31,719 nucleotides of DNA from the NCBI GenBank assembly GCA_013115145.1, contig JAAPAO010000414.1:1-31719 (forward strand). The letters are read 5' to 3'. The notes under the pieces were generated by a model. It did not search any database, had not been told where the DNA came from, and was given only the letters and a program-made list of their open reading frames with translations. A program made the translations under genes and the position numbers. The stretch's first letter is position 1, and each line of letters opens with the position of its first letter. Below, piece after piece: positions 1 through 14,625 of the stretch. The DNA comes from Perkinsus chesapeaki. Lineage: Eukaryota; Perkinsozoa; Perkinsida; Perkinsidae.

Positions 1-217
1 GTTAAGGTTATTGGCTTGCGTTATCTTATAGAACTTGGACAGTAACTGGTATTGTCGTCATTAACCCTAACACCGATTTTAGCGGAGCGAAGCATGTTCG
101 GATCGATTTGACAGAGAAATACGGTATGAATTTTAGTCTGTATCGTCCCTACTGGCTACATGAAGAGCTATATTATGTATAGCTGTACATTCAATAACTG
201 ATATATATCGACACAAG

Positions 218-1064
218 GAAGACCATCAACGGCTGAAACGGCTAAGTCAAATACACAATGTGGTGAAGCCTTAAATAGGGAAGCATTAAAACATATAAAA
301 AAGGATAATTTCGATAGATGGACTAAGAACTTCAATAACTATATTAATGTCAACTACTCTGGAATGAAGCCATTTGGCTGGTGTTATGATCCTGGTCAAT
401 TGAAATGGTTCAGAAGCGAAAACTGCCAACATTTGCTAAAGGCTTGTAATGACGATAAGGCCGACGATTCTGAAAAGATTCTTCAGAGGTTGACCTGCAG
501 TCTCTCGTGTTCATGCCACGAAATGACTGGGCTGGCAGGATATGAAATTCTTGGCATATTGCAGCGCCGACCTTACCAGCTCGGTGTTGATAAAATAACT
601 ATTGTATTTGTCGGTTTGTGTATTTGTATGTAGATGGCAATACAACGGAGGGAGTTCTCCCTCATAATAGCAGCGAAACGGCCCTTATGATGTTTGGTAT
701 GCTGCATATTGCGGTAATGCCACAAGGTTCCGAAGTGACCTCAAAAATATCTTTGAGCTCATCAAGATGTCAGGTCTAGCTTTTGAAAGATAAGACATGT
801 AGGAGCTGGTTTCGGTACTGATGAACATGCCATTGAGAACGAAGCTTATAACGTCGACTTGCTCAACGCCGTTCGAGAGGTTCTTAATGGTCACCACACA
901 GTCACTGTTATTCCTTTTTAGAGGTATCTAGAGGTCGACCTTACACTACACACGATGGCTTGCACTTCACCTGTGAGATATGCAAGCTTTGCGTGAAGAA
1001 TCCTGATATGGTTGGTGTGTATTGGTGGATTATTAATACTATTATTGACTGTGTTGCCCACTAA
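218..1064 (+). CDS. 3' part of a multi-exon cysteine-containing protein, function unknown
   Basis: Four exons join with matching phase: about 218-602, 671-773, 803-889 and 922-1064, with introns of only 29 nt (774-802) and 32 nt (890-921) between the last three. The join between the first two is the least certain; a donor near 603 is my choice. The product has about a dozen cysteines, including a closely spaced group ending the first exon (CSLSCSC) and a CEICKLC segment near the C-terminus. That suggests disulphide bonding or metal binding, but I recognise no family. The 5' end is not resolved; open stretches near 90-180 may be earlier exons or the gene may start outside the window. Stop is TAA at 1062. 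Cysteine content and lack of homology recall the + gene at 20.9-22.2 kb, but I see no clear alignment between them. Confidence 0.55.
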
Positions 1065-1744
1065 AAGTCATCGTAAAATCGTTGTCTTTGCCACTAGATG
1101 ATGAAATAGGCATTTGTTCGCTTTTTGGTAGCATATGCTATCCTGAGGACCATACTTCACTTTTCATACTTGCCGCCGTTGCACAGCAAACTGCACAAAT
1201 TGACAGCTATCGCAGTACAATTACCCTTTCTGCTGCCAAGTGATAATGGTTAAGTTGCTATCTTAAAATCACACATAGACACCCTCGTCCCACTGACATA
1301 CCACTCTTCACTCCGGCACAACAGGAATCACACTTCACCATGTGTCAAAGCCGGTGGGAAGTTTCCTTTGCCACCCGACTGGCCCATCATATCACAGAAC
1401 CTGTGACTTTAAAACATGTTCTACATTCACTATGGCAGATGTCTTGTTTAAGTGATTCAATATATTAACACACATCAACGCATAGATTCATACCGTTCCC
1501 TTTTCATAAAAGTGCGCGATACGTTTGTTAAGTATCAGATAGTTCCATAGCGATCCGCGGACCCGAACACATGAGAGGCGTGAAAGTGTAGGAAACACGC
1601 CTAGTAGTGTGTTGTTGTCTGTGTCGTCCTACGTCGGAAGTAAGGCCTCATTATGCGGTTCTGGGGTTAAACAGTGAGATTCAAAAACTTGGGTGTTGAA
1701 CGGAACGCCCGATAGTGTCTGTTGGTTGTAGTTTTCTTTCCATA
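1065..1744. other. Intergenic stretch without a recognisable gene
   Basis: No frame here combines coding-like composition with plausible splice sites. It probably holds the 3' end of the preceding gene and the promoter of the next. No repeat or RNA gene was seen. Confidence 0.5.
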
Positions 1745-3016
1745 ATGAGTGAGATGCGCTTGTCCAATGAATTTGATACCTTATTTCCGCTAGACATGGA
1801 TCTATCCGGTTTGAGAATAGGTAAGCCAGTCTCCCGGCTGCATCGTAGCCACGCCCGATTTTAAGGGAACGGACAGAAATTTGGGGCAAATACGACGGGG
1901 AAAGTGAAGTGTAGTGGCGTGTTGAAGTGGTGTTGCCATATACGCCCTCACTAAATAGGCGTCAGAGACTTGAACTTGTGGATGATGACTCATCACTTCA
2001 TCACTGATGAAGATAAACGGGGCAATTATATAATATCATCGACAACTGTTGAGTGGTGTTACACCAGTGTTGTTATGAAGCTACTCTTCATTATTTTAGT
2101 TATTATTGAAAGCTCCGAGAACAGGCTGATAGTTAAGGCCGTTAAAAAGGATCTCCAGGACAAGCTGGCTCTGTATAATAATGCTGCATTGGATCTAGAT
2201 GAAGTGTATCTGTTATCATTGCTATTGCTCAATAGTATGTTATTATCAGTTACATCACAAGTGCTTGGCAAATACCTTACACAGTGGGGGAAGTGTACCG
2301 ACAACATGGCCAAAGATTCGATCCATTTCCTATAATAGTAGTTTTAGCGTGCCTCATCGAAGAGAGCATTCCAACTGACTTCAGGTTAGTCAGTATTTGC
2401 TTTATTATTAATATTCACAACAGGTCACTATGTGATAGTATATCATCCAGTTTGATGAGAGTTAGTATTGATAATAACATACCGTTGGTGAATGGCGTAA
2501 TAATGGCGGCAACTGAGCTGCAAGCTGAGAGAATATGTCAAGGACGCGGCAGCAGTCTCACCGGAAACCATGTATCGATCTGGAGCTCAACTTTTGTTAG
2601 AGTGTATTCCCCAAATTTGCCACGAACTCTACTACCATACTTTTCTCCATTCTCGATATGGCATCACCTGCGCCGAGGTTGAAGGTCCTGTGCATGCCGG
2701 TCTTTGTGGTGGTGGCATGGCCATTTTTGGAAGGAAGCCTCGTTTTTGTTGTGGTGCGGTGTACACCAGGTTCCTAATTCTGGCAGAATAAAGTCGTTTT
2801 CCGGGTAGTTTTCCGAACTCCGAAATGTAGGAAGTTAAATAGGAAGAGGAGAAGTGGCTCATCCCGCAAGGAAGGCACGATAATGCTCATTCACTTCAGG
2901 AGACCTTCGGTGGTGAGCTGGCCACCGAGGCGATATGTCTGCCTGGCATCAGGAGGGTTATCAAGAACTTGGACGCCGATGAAGATATCAAAACTGAGGA
3001 CTCTGAAGTGTTATGA
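1745..3016 (+). CDS. Unrecognised 283-residue protein, seven exons
   Basis: Seven exons join without a phase conflict: 1745-1820, 1959-2057, 2100-2294, 2348-2384, 2424-2460, 2525-2758 and 2843-3016. The ATG at 1745 starts a short acidic N-terminus; the first donor is GTAAGC. The stop is TGA at 3014. Total length is 852 nt. There is no signal peptide. A leucine-rich segment lies at about residues 95-110, where an extra small intron cannot be excluded. The middle (about residues 150-190) is rich in Leu, Cys and His, and the C-terminus is acidic. I considered a gamma-tubulin-complex or vesicle-tethering protein because of the helical look, but no family motif supports either. The gene lies 430 bp upstream of DHFR-TS on the same strand. 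Confidence 0.6.
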
Positions 3017-3445
3017 CGTTTCTGTTTCAAGTGTTGGGTTTATCTAGGCCCGTGGCGAGCGAAACGAGGAGTACTTGTACGCTTTGGTAGGGAATTTTGT
3101 CCTCAACTGCACTGGTGGGATGAGGAAAGCCACACGTTGTCTTTTGGGAGCGTTCGATGTTCTATGATGACCGCTTGAGTTTGATACGTCTGGTGGTTTG
3201 TTAGTCACAATTGTGCCATTGTCTATCTTTGCGCATGCGTGCAAGCCGTTACATTGGTACGATGTGTTCTTAGAACCAACTCAAGCGGTAACTATGTAGG
3301 ATGTGACGTGTCACTTGTTGGTATGGTGGACGATATGAAAAATAATTGATGTGGCCGGGCTGTCACATTTTCCGACATTCCGTTTCCACGACTGGAATGT
3401 CATTTCTAAAATTGTCCCGCAGTAGCATATTGAGTATTATTCAAT
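3017..3445. promoter_or_regulatory. Intergenic region upstream of DHFR-TS
   Basis: About 430 bp separate the preceding stop codon from the DHFR-TS start. I see no conserved promoter box, and no short RNA gene. A 66-codon frame on the opposite strand (3044-3244) is not coding-like. Any promoter or trans-splice acceptor for DHFR-TS must lie here. Confidence 0.35.
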
Positions 3446-6480
<3,035 letters not shown>

Positions 6481-6527
6481 GGTAGCTGCTGACTACTCTT
6501 ATTCAATCAACACTGCACCAAATGACA

Positions 6528-6853
6528 TCTCAATAGCTTCTGTCTCCTTTTGTGTCGAGTTGTTGAAGATCCACGGCGTAGACAGGAATCATAAGGACAG
6601 TATCCGTATCCTGGATGTAGCGTATTTGAGGTATGCTCTCTGTTCATATCGGTATCACACCGGCCTGGTAAAGATTCCGTACAATCCTACCTGGGACCTT
6701 GTAAGGAATATCTTTTAAATATGGTAGCCTCATAATGGGCGATAGCAAGCTGCTGTACTGGTGGAGAGAGATGCATCTTCTTGTTCTAGTCCTCATGGTC
6801 CCGGTCCGGCCTTCGAGGCGCTAAGGGCCGCCAAACTTGGACTGAGCATCTAA
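6528..6853 (+). other. Orphan exon-like sequence directly after DHFR-TS
   Basis: An open frame starts inside the last DHFR-TS exon in another frame and runs to 6718. It is coding-like from about 6528 to 6632 (residues such as CVELLKIHGVDRNHKDS). Splicing 6632 to 6748 and a 29-nt intron near 6781-6800 would join it to a short end (AFEALRAAKLGLSI, stop at 6851). All phases fit, but no start codon is available unless an upstream exon overlaps DHFR-TS. A donor-like TGGG/GTAAGA at about 6451 could in principle splice DHFR-TS into it, at the cost of the conserved TS C-terminus. It may be a small gene with an unseen first exon, a relic, or 3' UTR that happens to be open. Confidence 0.3.
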
Positions 6854-6978
6854 ATTGAGACTCATTGAACGTTGACAACGGAAAGTTCGTAAAAACGACA
6901 TATATGTAAAATTTCATCACAAATTTAAAACTAAGTCATAAATTTCGTTAATCACCACGTCATCTGCGGCGCTAACCC

Positions 6979-9900
6979 ATGCCGAAGGGTATGAGACCAA
7001 CTGAGAAGGAGAACGAGTAAGTGGTAGCTTTACTGCACGAATCTGGCGTGGATTCAGCATTTAACGTTCCTTATTTATATTCCTTAATGCTTGCAAGCAA
7101 TGACAGCCCGTTGGCGAGTGTGGGTATTGATGATGATATGTATGATAGAGAGGTTGGAGTGGATATAAAGGATGCAGCCTTAGCTGTTATAAAAGGGGAA
7201 AAGAATATTAAAAGGGTACTATTGGTTTTTATCTCTCACCACCACCACCCAATCGCCACACCAAGCAGAATGTCCTTTCGTTGGGTAAAGTAGATAGTTG
7301 CCTTGCATAATATCTGACAGGTGGTATACGCATTTCGAGTTCGAGATCGACTTGCAGAATCTTGTAAAGTTTCTCAAAGCTCCACTTCTTTCGTGAGCAT
7401 ATGAAAGGGATCGTGTTTGTATTGGGACGCTCAGTAGAGGTCTGTCGTTTTTCTGGTGGGTATGATGGAGCCAAGAGAGCGGTAAACATAGGAAGATATT
7501 ATATAGTATTAGGCAGAATGTAAAACTGAAAAGGGTGGAAGGTTATAATAAGAGAGAGTGGTCGGTAGTGTTGTGTGTCATCGCTTCAGCTGACGTGCCG
7601 TACGTCATGATTATAAATTGAACGGGCGAAACACCTGAAGGTTATTGATAGGGTGAATAATGTTAAGTTTGATAATTTCGTTGGAAGCCCTTCGTTTATT
7701 AAAGTACTGTTAAGCCCAGTGTGAAGGACAAGATGCGCTCGCTGAACGTGGCCTTCTCTCAGCTTCGAGCGTATTATTGGCCCCACTTTATACGGACTGT
7801 AGTTGACGGCTCCGATTATGAGGCAAATAGGAGGCATTATCGTTCGCTGCTGTCGAAGCATCAACCAAAGAGTGGTGGGTTATTGACTAAGCAATTCAAG
7901 GGAATGGACCCGAATGTAGTGCTGCTGCCGCTGCTGCTAGGAGAGGGTGAATGGGGAGGACCAATGTGGTAGGTTTGCAACCCATTGTCGAAGGCATCGG
8001 AGAATCCATGGAATCAAGAGCATAAGAAAACGGATATTATGAATGAGATTTGGTTGGATGTGTCGAGTAAGGTGGTAGCAGTTAAGAATGGATGTAAAGG
8101 GGGAGCGTTATTAGGGACTAACTACAGCAATCGGGAATGGTTTGGTAAAGAGGAGAACCAAAGACGAATGCAAAGGATATTATATGTAATAGTCAACAAC
8201 ATCATGTACAGCAGGGCTGCCAGTTCGATATGTAAATGGATGAAAATTTAATTTACTTAATTCCCAAGAAAAAGGTCGTTCTGGTTTGGTTAAGTAGCAT
8301 GTCGATGTACTCCAAACTGAAGTAGACGGGAATTTGATTATCTGATGGACGACGGCAGATGAGCTGGGCTTGACCGATGTGAAGGGGGCTGATGGACAAT
8401 TGTGTGAATCTCACGTATTTATATTTTCCGGAGAGGAGTTGAGCTGGTTCAAGCTGTTGTTGTTGATGATGTTATCATCTCCGATACAGTAACGTGTTTC
8501 CTCGTCCTCATGAGTATATATAGTATTTAGCATTATTAATAACGATTACTTGTGGGCCACAAATGAAATCATGGTGGCTCATCATTCCTCTATTGGATGT
8601 GTTATAGCAAAGGTGTACTGATAATCCGGGTTTTCGGGTTTCTATCCCGTTATTCGGGTTTTCGGGTTTCTATCCCTTTATTCGGGTTTTCGGGTTTCTA
8701 TCCCTTTATCGTATTAGGTATGGTGTAAGGAACGGAATAAAGAGTATCGGCAAGGTATGAGTGATATTGCAACAGTGTTATTGTAAGTAAAGGAGAAGGG
8801 TTATGAGGGAACTGTAGGGGAGTAGTAAAGAAATAAAGGGCCTTCGCGTTTGGTAGGCAAGTTAATGGAAATTGAATATTTCGCCGAGACAAGTATATGG
8901 TAGCATTGCTTAGTGCATTCATCGACCTAAGATATTCCAATGAATCGGTTACATTTTGTCATAAATCGGTTAAGTCATAGCGTATCCTTTGATCCATGTC
9001 AGGTATGGTATAATTGGTGATGAGTCCGGCAATAATATTACCTCCGATGGAGCTGCCGATGGCGAGGCTGATGCCTACATCTTGTTCGATGCTATCATGT
9101 CTGGCCACATATCCCATTCTGATATGTTTTACTCGGATGCAGCTCCAGGTAGGATCTACACGCTTTCAGATGAAGGGCCCGGGATATCTGTCGCCATCCC
9201 TTATCGAACCGTCACGGGACATGTCCTTGTTGAAATCCAAAATTGTCAGAATTTTCCAACACATTTGGGAGGCCGCATAAATGTATTATAAGACGGCTTT
9301 TAGGCTATCACAATAACATCTCTCCTCTGGCACCATCAGCAGCAGCGCCGCCAAAGTCCAGAATACTCGAACGCTGCGAGCATATATTCAACGTCCTTCT
9401 TCCCAAAGCCGACAGGGATCTTAGCGACCATTTGCATAAGTGAGAGTTGCGGAGATCTTAGTTTTCTTATTTTGTCGGTTTAGTTCAGCCAAGGTGGCGC
9501 CATCGCTGTTTTTGATGAGGTGGGTGAGGCTACTTTTTGCCAGGGAAATGCACGTAGTCGAGGTGCTCAGAGTAAGTGAGACGTGTCTACATGCGACTTA
9601 GATTTTTTTCAGTTGTGGGACATGCTATTTGCTGATTCCTATTTGCATTGGGTTAGCACTAATGAGGTTGCGCTGCCCTTAGTGGACTTTATGGCGGTGT
9701 CTATGATACTGCAAGTTAAAAGTAAAGGGAACTTGTTTATTAGCTTGTTTAATTTGTTATTAGGCACTCTAATGGTCGGCGACAACACTGCATGTTTGCA
9801 GAGGTTAATGCGGTAAGATGATGATCGACCTACTGTCCCAGGAGGCGGTCGCTGTTAGGTACCCTCCAGTAGAGCATGTAGAGCCATTAGTCGGGGTAGC

Positions 9901-10885
9901 ATTGAGGCTTCGTGATGGGGACAAAGCATTGCGTCCGCGGATAGTATCTGATAACGTTGATGATGCAAGGGTAGCAGAAGATGAGTCAATCGTGGAGGAG
10001 CAGTCGGCATCTCCGGTAGGTGTGGCGTGGTTGATATGTTTCAAATTATTAATACTTATAATAAGTACTTAAGTAATAATTACTTATTAATACTAATTAT
10101 TTCATTGCATCGACTTAATCAATCTCTCGTTCCGCCATTAAGAGTCAGCCTCCACGAATGTTCTCATCTGATCAGGTTTCAGAGCACCTTGACCAGCAGC
10201 AAACGAGTGAGCCACGGTATAGTCAGGCAACTACACAGCAGACTAACTCATCGATGAGGCAGTTGCCAATCGATCCTCTTCGAGTAAGCTCACCACCCCT
10301 GACTGTCACGCAAACCGCTGCTCAGGCGGAGCATCCCGGCTCCCTGTCAGCCCTGTTTGGGTCGGTTGTACATTCCGCAGTGGATGCATTCTCAACTGCC
10401 CTTGCAGAAGGCCGTCCAACGCCACAGTCATATGATGGTAAACCTCAAGGTGTATCCAATACGAGGCTGGAGGGGCAGGGTACAGCAAGCCCGGTGAATA
10501 CAGTCACGCCACCTGACCAGGTTTGTATCTTCGAATTGATTGACGATATTGATACTGGCAGATTCGAATGCCAGGAGATCTGACAGACTCTTGGGAGGAA
10601 GGAGACTTCGGGGATAACTCACCGCAGAAGGATGAAGACAGCCATCGACCATGCGAGGTGCTCTAGTTGGGCATATACATTATTTAGAGTGGCTTTTAGG
10701 TTACTGATACAGAACTAGAACGGTGGCAGCGAGCTCTTGACGATACCATAGCTGTTATTAGTGGAGCTGCTCTCTCCTCTGATACCACTCTCGCTGATAG
10801 TGCTATAGATAGGTTACGTGACATATCAGCGAGTATTGGTGAGGCTCGGCGGCGACGGCAAGACTTGCCGCCCACTGTAGACTGA
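6979..10885 (+). CDS. TBC-domain Rab GTPase-activating protein, TBC1D5-like
   Basis: TBC proteins stimulate GTP hydrolysis by Rab GTPases on endomembranes. Supported exons: 6979-7016 (donor GTAAGT), 7098-7215, 7641-7703, 7763-7915, 7973-8066, 8115-8185, 9003-9148, 9304-9439, 9484-9571, 9613-9721, 9764-9812, 9859-10015, 10176-10520, 10562-10657, 10700-10885; all phases agree. TBC features: LRAYYWPHFI opening, NPLSKASENPW (the NPLS of the TBC1D5 subgroup), EIWLDVSRT giving IxxDxxR with the arginine codon split by an intron, EADAYILFDAIM, SLFLMRWVRLLFAREM and LWDMLFAD. The C-terminal 200 residues are Gln/Ser/Thr-rich and end in an Arg-rich tail. Exons between 8186 and 9002 are unresolved; the TBC1D5-type YxQGM glutamine motif is not found intact (see findings). 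Stop TGA at 10883. Length roughly 650-690 residues. Confidence 0.85.
8624..8707. repeat. Three tandem copies of a 28-bp unit in a TBC-gene intron
   Basis: Copies at 8624-8651, 8652-8679 and 8680-8707, each built around two TTCGGGTTT blocks and a CTATCCC block. Copies 2 and 3 are identical; copy 1 differs at two positions (one in the first block, one near its end). The array lies in the unresolved stretch between the exon ending at 8185 and the one starting at 9003. Confidence 0.9.
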
Positions 10886-11280
10886 CAACAAGTTTCTATG
10901 TGGCTTGACTTAGTGTTGTGTATCGAAGTAACAAACGAACTCCGAACGAGATGCTACCTTGTACAACTGAGAAAACGACTTTTCAGAAACCATGGTTTGA
11001 GGGGTCGTGATAGGATGAACTGTAGCTTTAAAGTAGTCTACCCTGTTGACCGGTAATACGCTCGGCATTGTCGATAGTAGTGCCAAGTCGCAATGAAAAA
11101 GCAGCGGTGCGGCATATCTGAATGTCAGGCGGCGTGTGACGTGACACATCTCAAGTGTATTTGGGTCACGCTAATAGTTTCGACGTATTATACCACATCT
11201 TTACCGTTTGGTTAGAAGTCGAACTGCATAGGCTAGTGGATACTGTACGCAGGTGAAATCTTGCCATACGCACCGTCACA

Positions 11281-11329
11281 ACATACGTAACTCTGGTACA
11301 ATTTAGTGCGTTATAGAATCAATATTCTA
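11281..11329. repeat. Diverged dispersed repeat, copy 1
   Basis: Shares ACATACGTAACT at its start and TGCGTTATAGAATC followed by ATTCTA at its end with the copy at 13801-13855, in the same order and with similar spacing. The end forms a small hairpin (TAGAAT, 4-nt loop, ATTCTA). Confidence 0.6.
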
Positions 11330-11579
11330 CAACTCGTACGGTATGAAGTCCTCATCCTATAATTCAAGGCCCCTGTCGTACCCACATACCGGATGATATA
11401 GATAGTTAGCAGGTCAGAAGAGCAGTGGGGATGAGAGACGCAACTAGGACATAACGCGGCGCCACGGTCGGCAAGCAACGCGCCCCTGGCCTCCTCGCTA
11501 CGACTCTACTAGATGATCAGAAAACGACCATGATTAGAAAGTACACCGGAAGCGATATTCAGAGTAGGATTTAATTAGG

Positions 11580-11756
11580 ATGGAAACTCACGTAATGGTA
11601 CAAGACCCGCTCAAGGGTGACCATCTAGCAAGTCGACCTAAACGTATACGCCCCCGCCTCACCGGCGACGCTACATCAGCTCCATTCATGTCAGCGATGG
11701 AGGCGATGACGCTCCACGCCCTGCCGTGTGGCCGTGTGGACTTTGGGAGGAAATAG
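11580..11756 (+). other. Weak 58-codon open frame
   Basis: ATG at 11580 to TAG at 11754. Basic and proline/methionine-containing, no family. It could be a first exon of the gene whose cysteine-rich exon is at 12168-12389, but I could not join them with convincing splice sites. Confidence 0.2.
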
Positions 11757-12167
11757 CCTGTGCTAGGGATCATCATCTGACCGAGTCTGTGGATACAATC
11801 TTTCTACAGACAACCCAAGGCTTGAAATATGATATATATTGCAGATCAGGTCGCCGCCATGACATTCGGGGGTGGCCCTAGACGCGCCAGGCCGAACTGT
11901 TTTTTTGTCGCGTCTCATGACGTGACACCAACACATCGCTCGGCGATTGATTAGACGAATGAAAGTCGGACTGTGAGCTTGATTGACTGTTCTTCCAGGC
12001 TCGTTAAGTTCCACTTTTTTATACCTGATGCTCCGCTCTCTTCTCTCCATCATGTTCTTTTGTGAGATCACTGCCCACAGCCCGGGGAACAGTCCGCAGC
12101 CTACAAAGCCTCCGCTTACTGCTAGAGAAGAGATCCGCCGTACTGAGAAAATTTTGACGATCTGCAG

Positions 12168-12389
12168 GACGCCTCGTCTGGCGAAGCATTATGCGTGCTT
12201 CGAGTTGAGTTGAGTTGCTTTTACGTTGAGTTATCCCAGATATGTTATCAATGCGCCTCAGCCAACTTGGAGAATGGTGGCAACTTTCGTGAAGTTGAAG
12301 ACCTTTGCTGCTACCGTGGCCCAGGGGAGGACTTGAGGGTTTACGACTTATGTAACTCCACATTCGTTCAGGACCCTCGCATCACATAA
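12168..12389 (+). CDS. Isolated cysteine-rich exon, partial gene
   Basis: After a good acceptor (ending CTGCAG at 12167) a 73-codon frame runs to TAA at 12387. Its second half has cysteines spaced CYQC, LCCYRG and DLCNST, a pattern that superficially recalls small disulphide-rich extracellular domains. The CC and LCN spacing is like the end of Ly6-type domains, but one short match is not evidence of homology. The GAGTT run at 12200-12220 adds low-complexity residues. Upstream exons and a start codon were not established. A further cysteine-containing frame at about 12416-12465 may be an alternative 3' exon. Confidence 0.35.
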   Translation, partial: DASSGEALCVLRVELSCFYVELSQICYQCASANLENGGNFREVEDLCCYRGPGEDLRVYDLCNSTFVQDPRIT

Positions 12390-13800
12390 CCTGTTTTGCT
12401 TCTGCTGCTATCTCAAGATATATGGTGGAGGCTGCACTGCTAGATACTATGGTCTCGACACTCGTTTTTCACGCTAGTCTGCTATTACGGTCTGTTAACG
12501 AGAGCTACATGGATGGATGGAACCATTTGTCTATCTGTTTTGTCCTCTGCCGAGGACAAGAGTTAACTGTACCACCTCGGTGATTCCTCTCGTCATTACG
12601 TTTTTATTCTCTTATCTGTTAAGAGTAAATCTGAGAGTCTTACCGTTTTAACTGGAGAGTCTTGGCGTGTTGAGTTAAAGTTGAATTGAGCTCAGATATC
12701 ACGTGTTACCCTCACTGCGGGCCACACAGTGTAACCGCTGGACCACGCTAAGATTTCACAGCCCTTGCAAGTCATTTGTGGTGCATGAGCGCCTACAGCA
12801 GTGTACTCTACTAGCTTTAGAGCGAGTCAGTCGTGGTGCGACATGTAGGATCTATGTTGTAGACTAATGGAGACGAAAAAAGAGATACGACAAGTATAAT
12901 CGATAGCACTGCTGAGTTAGTAAAGGAAGCCAACTTTGCGAGAGCGAGGATTCGCTGACCACTCTTACTATCTGACGAGCATATTATACTCCAGTGGCAT
13001 AGATGAATTTAAACATCAGCTTGTTGCTCGCTTGGTATGAGCTTAACTGTGAACACCACGCAGCGCGAAGAGCGGGGAAATGAGACAGTAAGCGGGTCAT
13101 AAGTTAAGAAATGAGATTCGGCTGACGATAGGAAGCTAATAGGGAGAGTTAGCAGCGAAGTAGTAGAAATATCAAAATCCATTCAGACATCTCAATAGTG
13201 TGGGAAAGATATCTTGACGGCGGCTAGAAGATTCCTAGTTGCAACCTAGGATGGCTTCCGCGTCTGGTGGGTCGAAAGGGTAAATAGAGTTTATTATCCC
13301 TAGAGGTTGAGTAGTATGAGGCGACGCGTGTAGAGCTTGACAATCTGTGATCGGAGTAGGCTTCGGTGAAGCCCTGCCTTCCGTATACGGTACCGCTCCC
13401 TGCCGATGTCACCACATGAGAAGCCGAGTCACTTCGACGTAGTGACATGACGACACGAAGACATCTTTCTGAAGTATTCTCCGAGAGGCACCGATTCTCA
13501 TCCTCCCTATCGCAACTGTGATAAACCATGCAGTGTTCTTTTATGAATGCCAAAAGGTGACGCCAGGTGGCGTGACACACGCTGTATTCAATCACTTGCG
13601 TTTATATCACGCACATACAATGTACACATCCAGACGGTGTGAACACCTCAGCAGGGGCTGCCTTGTAACGAGCACGACTCGAGATACCACTGGGTTACCG
13701 TTGATAGATGACGTCATTCCTAAGCAGGTGATGTAATAGACATTCAAATTTGAATCTTAGTCTTCAAAAAGCTATATTCAGTAGGGAAGATCTTATTACC

Positions 13801-13855
13801 ACATACGTAACTTGGAGTTCTGTACACGGTAATGCGTTATAGAATCGGCATTCTA
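13801..13855. repeat. Diverged dispersed repeat, copy 2
   Basis: Partner of 11281-11329: the same 12-nt start, and the same 14-nt TGCGTTATAGAATC block followed by ATTCTA with a different 4-nt loop. Flanking sequence is not conserved. Confidence 0.6.
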
Positions 13856-14280
13856 TCATATGTGGGGTGCAAACACCTCGTCCAATACTCCAGGATCCTA
13901 GCTGTATTCACATAAAAGATTCGTAGTTACCAGAGGGTGAGAGCATAATGTCGACGGCCTTTCTTTCAACCCCCTCGTCAGTGTCAACGGCAGGCACAAA
14001 TTGTAACCAGTCCGTTAGTTTTCACCCAAAATATCATCAACTACCAACCTGCATAAACCTAACTACCTATTTGAGTGATATTTTCCGATAATCCTCATCG
14101 AGGCTTCCTCGGGTAATTATGTCTAATTGTGTTTATTCGGCAATTTAACACAGCTACGCAACTTCATAGAAGTTCATACCGCTTTCTCGGCAAGCGGCAA
14201 TACTTTGGATGATACATGTCTGGTCTCATATCAATAGTATGTTGAAAGTATGTTGTTCCGCGTTGAAAATCGCATTAGAA

Positions 14281-14370
14281 TCGTTGCCTCCGTCGATCGA
14301 ACCCCATATCTCTCGGTTATAAATTTTACGCAGAGCGCTCTACTAACTTAACCATATGAACCGTTAAATA
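14281..14370 (-). repeat. Degenerate tRNA-like sequence
   Basis: Read on -, a segment AAGTTAGTAGAGCG matches the D-arm/A-box region of ordinary tRNAs (AGTTGGTAGAGCG), and GGGGTTCGATC matches a T-arm/B-box about 45 nt later. The T-stem does not pair and the anticodon stem keeps only about four pairs with an enlarged loop. It is therefore not a functional tRNA as it stands; a tRNA fossil or the head of a tRNA-derived SINE fits better. Confidence 0.45.
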
Positions 14371-14548
14371 CTATTCTCCTCCAGTGCATGGCGTCGTCAA
14401 GCTGGGTATGACAGTGACTGTCCATAACCCTGGCAGCCACCGAAGCGGCGTCTAGTATAGTGGTTTAGTTACTAAACTTTAGTATAGTGGTCTTTATCGA
14501 GAATGAAAAAGTCCCGAGCAACCTTGGTGAGAAGCTTCGTACTTCGGA

Positions 14549-14625
14549 TGTGGATGTAACTTAGCGGTAGGATACATGACTATCTATCGCGAGGGCGCAG
14601 TTTCGAACCCTCCAACGTAAGATTT
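14549..14625 (+). repeat. Second degenerate tRNA-like sequence
   Basis: TTAGCGGTAGGATA resembles a D-arm and GCAGTTTCGAACCC a T-arm at ordinary spacing, but the acceptor stem does not pair and T-stem pairing is poor. Just upstream, AGTATAGTGGT occurs twice (about 14454 and 14484), like the D-arm of tRNA-Asp/Glu. I treat all as fossils. Confidence 0.4.

Noticed and set aside
8624-8707. Telomere-like repeat (TTCGGGTTT blocks)
   Set aside because: Only three 28-bp copies inside an intron, not a short uniform telomere unit.
12168-12389. Ly6/three-finger domain
   Set aside because: Only the last cysteine spacing resembles that fold; the remaining disulphide pattern is absent.
13224-13595. 123-codon open frame on -
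   Set aside because: Arg/Ser/His-rich, without splice context, family motif or coding-like composition; probably chance.
14549-14625. Functional tRNA with D-arm and T-arm motifs
   Set aside because: Acceptor and T stems do not pair and the anticodon stem is weak; kept only as a tRNA-like fossil.
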